Shown in pieces: positions 58,754 through 64,000 of a stretch of DNA of 64,000 nucleotides. This DNA is from Marinobacter sp. ANT_B65 (lineage in GTDB: Bacteria > Pseudomonadota > Gammaproteobacteria > Pseudomonadales > Oleiphilaceae). The stretch is taken from assembly GCF_002407605.1 (NCBI RefSeq), contig NZ_NXGV01000003.1, forward strand, positions 158,890 to 222,889, written 5' to 3'. How positions within the stretch are numbered: the first letter of the stretch is position 1; every line of letters begins with the position of its first letter. The notes under the pieces are model-generated. The model was not told the origin of the DNA. It saw only the letters and a list, made by a program, of their open reading frames with translations, and ran no database searches. A program made the translations under genes and the position numbers.

Positions 58754-59644
58754 ATGTTTATTTGGGAAGGTGTCAGTGAATTTGTAGCAGTTGCAGAAGC
58801 AGAGAGCTTTACCGCAGCTGCCAAAAGGCTGGGAATCTCAACAGCTCAGGTCAGTCGTCAGGTCAGCGCACTGGAGTCCAGGTTATCTACACGGCTGTTT
58901 TACCGAACCACCCGCAAGGTTTCGGTAACCGAAGCCGGGCAGACCTACTACCAACACTGCAGACAGGTGCTGGACGGTCTGGAAGAAGCGGAGCGCGCCA
59001 TGACCAACCTTCAGCTTGTTCCCAAAGGCCAGTTACGGCTGACCGCACCGGTCACCTTCGGGGAGAAAACCATCGCCCCTCTGGTGAACGATTTCGTTCT
59101 GCGCTACCCGGAGCTTGAGGTACAGCTGAACCTCACTAACCAGAAACTGGATCTTGTGGGCGAAAGCTATGATCTGGCCGTGCGATTGGGCAAGCTCGAG
59201 GATTCCAGCATGATGGCCAGACGATTGTCATCAAGAGCCCTGTACGTATGCGCCTCACCGGAATATCTATCGACCTATGGGTTTCCCCATTCTCTGTCTG
59301 AACTGGAACAACACAACTGTCTGCAGGGCAATCTGGATTACTGGCGGTTTCAGGAGCGGGGAAAACTCCATAATATCCGGATAAAAGGCAATATCAAATG
59401 CGACAGCGGCTGGGCACTTCTAGATGCTGCCCTTAAAGGCATAGGTATTGTTCAGCTACCTGATTATTATGTGCAGCCTTCTCTGGCATCCGGAGAACTG
59501 ATCAGCCTGCTGGAACACTGGCAGGAAGCCGATGACGGTATCTGGGCTATCTATCCCCAAAACCGCCACCTGTCTCCGAAGGTGCGCATGCTGCTGGACT
59601 ATCTGAGCGAATCTCTTCAGTCGGACAACAGGCATCAGCAATAA
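58754..59644 (+). CDS. LysR-family transcriptional regulator
   Basis: 296 aa from the ATG at 58754 (GAGG 8 bases upstream), the normal LysR size; an upstream ATG at 58673 would add 27 unrelated residues. The helix-turn-helix is EFVAVAEAESFTAAAKRLGISTAQVSRQVSALESRL. The effector domain is of the group with QLRLTAPVTFGEKTIAPLVNDF. It is divergent from adhC and may regulate it. Confidence 0.9.
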   Translation: MFIWEGVSEFVAVAEAESFTAAAKRLGISTAQVSRQVSALESRLSTRLFYRTTRKVSVTEAGQTYYQHCRQVLDGLEEAERAMTNLQLVPKGQLRLTAPVTFGEKTIAPLVNDFVLRYPELEVQLNLTNQKLDLVGESYDLAVRLGKLEDSSMMARRLSSRALYVCASPEYLSTYGFPHSLSELEQHNCLQGNLDYWRFQERGKLHNIRIKGNIKCDSGWALLDAALKGIGIVQLPDYYVQPSLASGELISLLEHWQEADDGIWAIYPQNRHLSPKVRMLLDYLSESLQSDNRHQQ

Positions 59645-59681
59645 GAAGAAGGCTGGACCCAGCGACAGGGGACTGAAACGA

Positions 59682-59718
59682 AAAAAGCCGTTAGCTATAA
59701 AATAGCTAACGGCTTTTT
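59682..59718. terminator. Bidirectional terminator
   Basis: 16-bp stem AAAAAGCCGTTAGCTA (59682-59697) with TAGCTAACGGCTTTTT (59703-59718); ends the LysR gene and, from the other side, tRNA-Asp. Confidence 0.92.
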
Positions 59719-59723
59719 AAATA

Positions 59724-59800
59724 TGGCGGAGCGGACGGGACTCGAACCCGCGACCCCCGGCGTGACAGGCCGGTATTCTAACCAACTGAACTACCGCTCC
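59724..59800 (-). tRNA. tRNA-Asp (anticodon GTC)
   Basis: 77 bases with CCA encoded. Acceptor GGAGCGG pairs with CCGCTCC; the anticodon loop CTGTCAC gives GTC; T loop TTCGAGT. Reads GAC and GAU. Confidence 0.97.
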
Positions 59801-59869
59801 GAGTCATAACCGATTGCTTTGAAAGGCTTTGCAATCCTGCTTCTGATTGCTCGGTGACAACGAGAGCGC

Positions 59870-59897
59870 ATTATATAGAGGTGCCCGGACATGTCAA
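59870..59897 (-). promoter_or_regulatory. Consensus promoter of tRNA-Asp
   Basis: On the minus strand TTGACA (59897-59892) and TATAAT (59875-59870), both exact consensus, 16 bases apart. The GCGC after the -10 is a GC-rich discriminator typical of stringently controlled RNA genes. Confidence 0.9.
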
Positions 59898-59996
59898 CGC
59901 CTTTCTGATAAAAATTCAATAAACCAGTGTATTACGCGACCCCATCACCCTGCATGAATCGTCAGCGCCGGAATCCATCAGCGCATCATATGAGCC

Positions 59997-61589
59997 CTAG
60001 ACAGGTTCAGATATGCTCTCGTCACCTGGCGTGCAAGATGGACTACTCTGGGTGCTAACAACAGGAAGCGTGAAGAAGAATCGTGCTCCACCGCCTTCGG
60101 GGCGCTCGAAGCCAATATTGCCCCCCTGCGCCTGAATCAGGGAGCGACACGTAGGCAAGCCAATGCCCATACCCTCATCTTTCGTGGTGTAAAACGGCAA
60201 AAACAGCTTTTCTTCCGCATCCTCGGCCAGCCCTACGCCATAGTCGCGAACCTCAACCCGGACACAGCCATGGTCCGTAACACTGGCACTGACCTCAACC
60301 GGCAATGAAGATTCAGCACTGCGAGTGGCCTCAAGCGCGTTTCGTATCAGGTTCAGAGCAACCTGCTGCACCTGAATCGGGTCAGCCAGAACATCCGGCA
60401 AGTCATCCGGAACGAAAAGCTGAATTTCTCCATCATTATTTCTCATATCCACTTCTGCAAACTGGCGGGTATCTTCCAGCAATGCAGATACGGACAGCAC
60501 TTCTTTCCCGGTTGCCGGTTTCTTCATGAAACGCCGGATCCTGCGAATAATCTCGCTGGCGCGATGGGATTGCGCCTCAATCTTGTCCAGAGTCTCCTGC
60601 AGCATGCTCAGGTTCGGGCTCTCTTTGGCCATAACCCGCTTGGCAACCCGCGCATAATTCGCAATCGCCGTCAGCGGCTGATTGACCTCATGGGCCACAC
60701 CCGCAGCCATCTCCCCCATGGTCGTCAGACGAGAAGTATGAGCTAACTGGTCACGCTGCTCCTGAACCAGCTCTCTCGCCTCTTCCAGCGCCTGTTCGCT
60801 CTCCAGCTCTGCGGTAATGTCACGGAACACAACCACGGCACCCTGCGACTCCTCTCCATCGTGCTTGGGTGTAGAGCGGTATTCTGCAGAAAACCCTGTT
60901 TCATCCGCACGAAGCATCCGGATATCACGCTGCTCTTCCGCCACACCGTGGCTACAGGTCGCGTAAACCGGAAGGCTGGTTTTGCATTCTTCAGCAGTCG
61001 AGAAGTGAATTTCAAAAAAATTACGACCAATCAGATCCTCTACCGGACACCCCATAATGGCGCCTGCAGCAGGGTTGGCAAACTCAATTGTTCCGTTTTC
61101 ATCAAGGCCGTAAATGCCTTCACTGATGGAATTCAGGATGCGGGTCTGGTCACTCTGAAGCTCCCGGTTGCGCGCCTGCAGTTCACGCTCAAGCCGGGTC
61201 ATACGTGCGTGGGTCTTGACCCTGGCAATAACCTCCTGAGACTGAAACGGCTTGGAGATATAGTCGGCGCCCCCAAGAGAGAAGCCTTTTACCTTTGCTT
61301 GCAGGTCATCCAGAGCTGAGAGAAATACCACGGCACAATCAGCCGTTTCAGGATCAGCTTTGAGGCGTTCACACACCTCATAGCCGTCCATTTCAGGCAT
61401 CATGATATCGAGCAGAACGACTTCAGGCTGGTGCCGATGAGCAAGATCCAGCGCTTTTTCGCCTTCATTGGCAATCAGTAGCCGATAGCCTTTATCTTTC
61501 AACGTCTCATAGAGAACTTTCAGGTTCTGTGGATTATCATCCACAAGCAGAACCGTAACCTCTGCACTTTCACTGACAACTTCAGTCAT
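59997..61589 (-). CDS. Hybrid sensor histidine kinase with N-terminal receiver
   Basis: 530 aa, no membrane segment. Order: receiver (VLLVDDNPQNLKVL, phospho-Asp in VVLLDIMMPEMDGYE near residue 57), PAS domain (about residues 150-265), HisKA with AAGVAHEVNQPLTAIANYAR near residue 295, and HATPase with NLIRNALEA, VRDYGVGL and EGMGIGLPTCRSLIQAQGG. The class is that of FixL-like kinases (HEVNQPL box). Pairs with the response regulator encoded 46 bases upstream. Confidence 0.92.
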   Translation of the reverse strand: MTEVVSESAEVTVLLVDDNPQNLKVLYETLKDKGYRLLIANEGEKALDLAHRHQPEVVLLDIMMPEMDGYEVCERLKADPETADCAVVFLSALDDLQAKVKGFSLGGADYISKPFQSQEVIARVKTHARMTRLERELQARNRELQSDQTRILNSISEGIYGLDENGTIEFANPAAGAIMGCPVEDLIGRNFFEIHFSTAEECKTSLPVYATCSHGVAEEQRDIRMLRADETGFSAEYRSTPKHDGEESQGAVVVFRDITAELESEQALEEARELVQEQRDQLAHTSRLTTMGEMAAGVAHEVNQPLTAIANYARVAKRVMAKESPNLSMLQETLDKIEAQSHRASEIIRRIRRFMKKPATGKEVLSVSALLEDTRQFAEVDMRNNDGEIQLFVPDDLPDVLADPIQVQQVALNLIRNALEATRSAESSLPVEVSASVTDHGCVRVEVRDYGVGLAEDAEEKLFLPFYTTKDEGMGIGLPTCRSLIQAQGGNIGFERPEGGGARFFFTLPVVSTQSSPSCTPGDESISEPV

Positions 61590-61635
61590 ATCATAAAAAG
61601 CCGGTTAGAAAGATAACCGTATAATGCCGGTGAGA

Positions 61636-62262
61636 TTACCGCGCGTCGATAAGGTCCTTTACGGACAGTACCATACGTACAAGGTGTGCCAGCGAATGCG
61701 TACCCATCTTGTGCATTACCCGTGAGCGGTGAATCTCTACTGTGCGCTGGCTGATTTCCAGTTCGATAGCGATTACCTTGTTCGCCTGACCTTCTATCAT
61801 CCGGTCCATGATTTCATGTTCCCGAGGGGTCAGGCTTTTGATCCGGCGAATAATTTCCTGCTTTTCTCCAAGCGTCTTCCTTTGCTCGAGATCCTGTTCC
61901 AGTGCAGCTTCGATCTTCTCCAGCAGTGCCTCTTCACGGTAAGGCTTCTGGATAAAATCCACTGCACCCTCTTTCATGGCATCCACTGCCATAGGCACAT
62001 CGCCGTGCCCGGTTACAAAAATAATTGGCAGAATCGAATGTTTGTCGTTCAGCTTCTTCTGCAGTTCCATTCCATCCATGCCCGGCATGCGAATATCCAG
62101 CACAATGCATCCGGCCATTTTTTCAGAGTAGTCCTTAAGAAACGCAGCTGCGTTTTCATAAGTTTTGACTGGTTTGTCGTCAGATCTCAGTAACAGTTCC
62201 AGTGAGTCACGAACTGCCTCGTCATCTTCCACCACGTAAACAGTCTGCTGAATATCAGTCAT
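61636..62262 (-). CDS. FixJ/NarL-type response regulator
   Basis: 208 aa from the ATG at 62262 (GGAGATGG upstream). Receiver with VYVVEDDEAVRDSL, phospho-Asp in CIVLDIRMPGMDGMEL near residue 54 and Lys in IQKPYREEALL; output domain with SLTPREHEIMDRMIEGQANKVIAIELEISQRTVEIHRSRVMHKMG. Likely target of the neighbouring kinase. Signal unknown. Confidence 0.93.
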   Translation of the reverse strand: MTDIQQTVYVVEDDEAVRDSLELLLRSDDKPVKTYENAAAFLKDYSEKMAGCIVLDIRMPGMDGMELQKKLNDKHSILPIIFVTGHGDVPMAVDAMKEGAVDFIQKPYREEALLEKIEAALEQDLEQRKTLGEKQEIIRRIKSLTPREHEIMDRMIEGQANKVIAIELEISQRTVEIHRSRVMHKMGTHSLAHLVRMVLSVKDLIDAR

Positions 62263-62301
62263 GTGTGTGCCATCTCCTGTCTGTTTTATTGTGACAACCA
62301 C

Positions 62302-64000
62302 TCAGTGAATGGACGGATCTTTCTGATCGTCCCGAGCGTGCTCCTGGCGCTCGTGTTCGCGCATTTTCTCAAGCCGTTGCTGGATAATGCCAAAAACACT
62401 CTGTTTCGGATAGTTGCCTTTGCTATCAGGCTTGCCAGCGGGCTTACCCAGCAACAGGCCAACAGCATCCTCAACATGCAATGCTTCGTACACTGCAAAA
62501 CGGCCTTCGCGCACCGCCTGAACCACTTCACTGTCCAGCATAAGGTTCTGTACATTGTTTGCCGGTATGATGACGCCCTGGGTACCCGTTAACCCGCCCT
62601 TAAGCTGACAGGTAGCAAAGAACCCTTCAACTTTTTCATTAACACCGCCGATAGGCTGGACCTCACCAAACTGATTTACAGAGCCGGTAATTGCCAGATC
62701 CTGTCGCACCGGAATGCCGGAAAGTGAAGAGAGCAGCGCACATAGCTCTGCCAGCGAAGCACTGTCGCCATCCACTTCACCATAATTCTGCTCAAACGTA
62801 ATACTTGCGGAAAGATGCATCGGGTCATTCACAGCAAAACGTGACGAAATCAATGCGCTGAGTATCATGACGCCTTTAGAGTGAATATTGCCACCCAGCT
62901 TTACATCCCGCTCAATATCCATGATTTCACCGCTCCCATAATAGCAGGTAGCGGTAACACGGTTAGACAGGCCGAACTCAAACCCACCGGAAGAGAGCAC
63001 AGAGAGGGCATTCACCTGCCCTACAACCGCACCCTGAGTTGATACCAGAGTAGAACCGTCCCGGATTGAATCGTAGAACTGGTCCCGGATCCGGCTGCTA
63101 CGGTATTTGGCACTCTCCAGAGCCCGCTCTACATGAATATCCTGAATCAGTTTTGCATTCGCCTGTCTTGCCCAGAAATCCGACTCCCGAAGCAAATTGG
63201 CTATGTTTGCCGCATGCAGCGAAAGCCTGTCCTGATGCTCAGCCATACGGGCGCTGTACTCTATAACTCTTGCTACTGCCTTGTTTGTGCAATGCAGGAG
63301 TTTCTTTTCTTTTACGACGCTGGCGATAAACTTGGCATACAGCACCTGGCTGTCTTCAGAGCGGAACATTTCATTCTCAAAGTCTGCGGTTACCCGAAAC
63401 AGCTCCGCAAACTCGGGGTCGTAATCCTGTAACAACATCCAGGTTTCACGATCGCCGAAAAGCACCAGCTTCACATCCAGCGGTACACCCTGAGGCTCTA
63501 TCGAGATAGTTCCTGAAAGGGTCAGTTCACGCTCAAGGGAGTTGATCTGAAGAGACCGGGCACGCAAGGCCCTCTTCAGCCCGTCCCAGACAAATGGCTG
63601 CTCAAGCATCTTGATAGCATCCATCAACAGATAACCGCCGTTGGCCCGGTGCAGGCTACCTGCACGAATCAGCGAAAAGTCCGTGAATACAGTGCCTTTA
63701 TAGGTTACGTTTTCAACGTATCCGAACAGGTTGTGATAAGTCGGATTGTCTTCCACCACCATCGGAACTTCGTTGCTCTTCTGATGTACCAGAACGTTAA
63801 CCAGATAACGGCGTGGCATCTTTTTATCCAGAGACGCATAGGCGATTGCAGCCTGTTCTTCGTTGTCGTCCAGAAAGATTTCCAGATTCTCAACCAGGTC
63901 AGCCCGCACCGCCTCGAAGTAGGCAACCACATCCGGAAGATCCTTATAACTTTCGATCAGCTCATCAATCTGGTGACCAGATATACCTTCCAGTGTTTCC
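62302..64000 (-). CDS. Lon-family ATP-dependent protease, C-terminal part (cut by window edge)
   Basis: The frame is open to base 64000, so the 5' part with most of the AAA region is missing. LHRANGGYLLMDAIKMLEQPFVWDGLKRAL belongs to the ATPase part of the LonB-like (Lon-related, YcbZ type) family. The protease domain has the catalytic Ser in EVDGDSASLAELCALLS and the Lys in PIGGVNEKVEGFF. The C-terminal tail is charged. Starts upstream of the window; the response regulator gene follows 39 bases after it. Confidence 0.9.
   Translation of the reverse strand, partial: ETLEGISGHQIDELIESYKDLPDVVAYFEAVRADLVENLEIFLDDNEEQAAIAYASLDKKMPRRYLVNVLVHQKSNEVPMVVEDNPTYHNLFGYVENVTYKGTVFTDFSLIRAGSLHRANGGYLLMDAIKMLEQPFVWDGLKRALRARSLQINSLERELTLSGTISIEPQGVPLDVKLVLFGDRETWMLLQDYDPEFAELFRVTADFENEMFRSEDSQVLYAKFIASVVKEKKLLHCTNKAVARVIEYSARMAEHQDRLSLHAANIANLLRESDFWARQANAKLIQDIHVERALESAKYRSSRIRDQFYDSIRDGSTLVSTQGAVVGQVNALSVLSSGGFEFGLSNRVTATCYYGSGEIMDIERDVKLGGNIHSKGVMILSALISSRFAVNDPMHLSASITFEQNYGEVDGDSASLAELCALLSSLSGIPVRQDLAITGSVNQFGEVQPIGGVNEKVEGFFATCQLKGGLTGTQGVIIPANNVQNLMLDSEVVQAVREGRFAVYEALHVEDAVGLLLGKPAGKPDSKGNYPKQSVFGIIQQRLEKMREHERQEHARDDQKDPSIH

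Overview
The window reads as the chromosome of a marine gammaproteobacterium of the Marinobacter type. This is inferred from gene content: the thrS-infC-rpmI-rplT-pheST-ihfA-merR order, a TAXI-TRAP transporter, a BCCT osmolyte carrier, an RND/YCF48/DUF1329 lipid-export-like cluster, a tRNA-Pro(GGG) and a tRNA-Asp. The species is not proved here.

Layout. 1-357 is the start of rmuC (minus strand), running off the left edge. 806-4072 is a tight three-gene unit: an aspartic-protease-like lipoprotein, an inactive transglutaminase fused to a 7TM domain, and a RimK-like ATP-grasp ligase. It is a predicted peptide-ligation/cleavage system at the envelope. 4180-7570 holds a BCCT transporter and an FMN glutamate-synthase-domain protein, followed by tRNA-Pro.

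About 8.0-18 kb is an accessory island. It is a minus-strand array of integron gene cassettes whose attC sites can be read directly, with no integrase in the window (a CALIN-type array). Cassettes carry HigBA, HicAB, a HEPN-motif protein, a PD-(D/E)XK nuclease-like protein, an ABM monooxygenase, an overlapping pair (154 aa plus a 54-aa membrane protein too short for routine ORF calling), and two unrecognised genes. Three mobile elements have damaged it: an IS3-family remnant, a group II intron sitting in an attC core with an in-frame UGA in its reverse transcriptase, and an IS1182-family element inside another attC core.

18.3-27.2 kb returns to core-like content: alpha/beta hydrolase, an SDR/VWA/J-domain operon, the sulfate ABC transporter (sbp-cysT-cysW-cysA) and an aldehyde dehydrogenase. 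27.2-35.6 kb holds a Crp/Fnr regulator, a DUF2892 protein and the translation operon, including infC with an AUU start. 35.8-44.7 kb holds the TRAP system and the RND cluster. 44.9-53.1 kb holds pepN, DUF2797, yeaC, a rhomboid protease, a phosphoesterase, nadK and a coiled-coil protein. Between yeaC and the rhomboid gene lies a clear candidate Fur-controlled small RNA: a near-consensus promoter overlapped by a Fur box, a 5' stem-loop and an intrinsic terminator within about 85 nt.

53.2-64 kb carries fadH with a divergent AraC regulator, the glutathione-dependent formaldehyde pathway (adhC-fghA) with a divergent LysR regulator, tRNA-Asp, a two-component pair and a truncated Lon-family protease.
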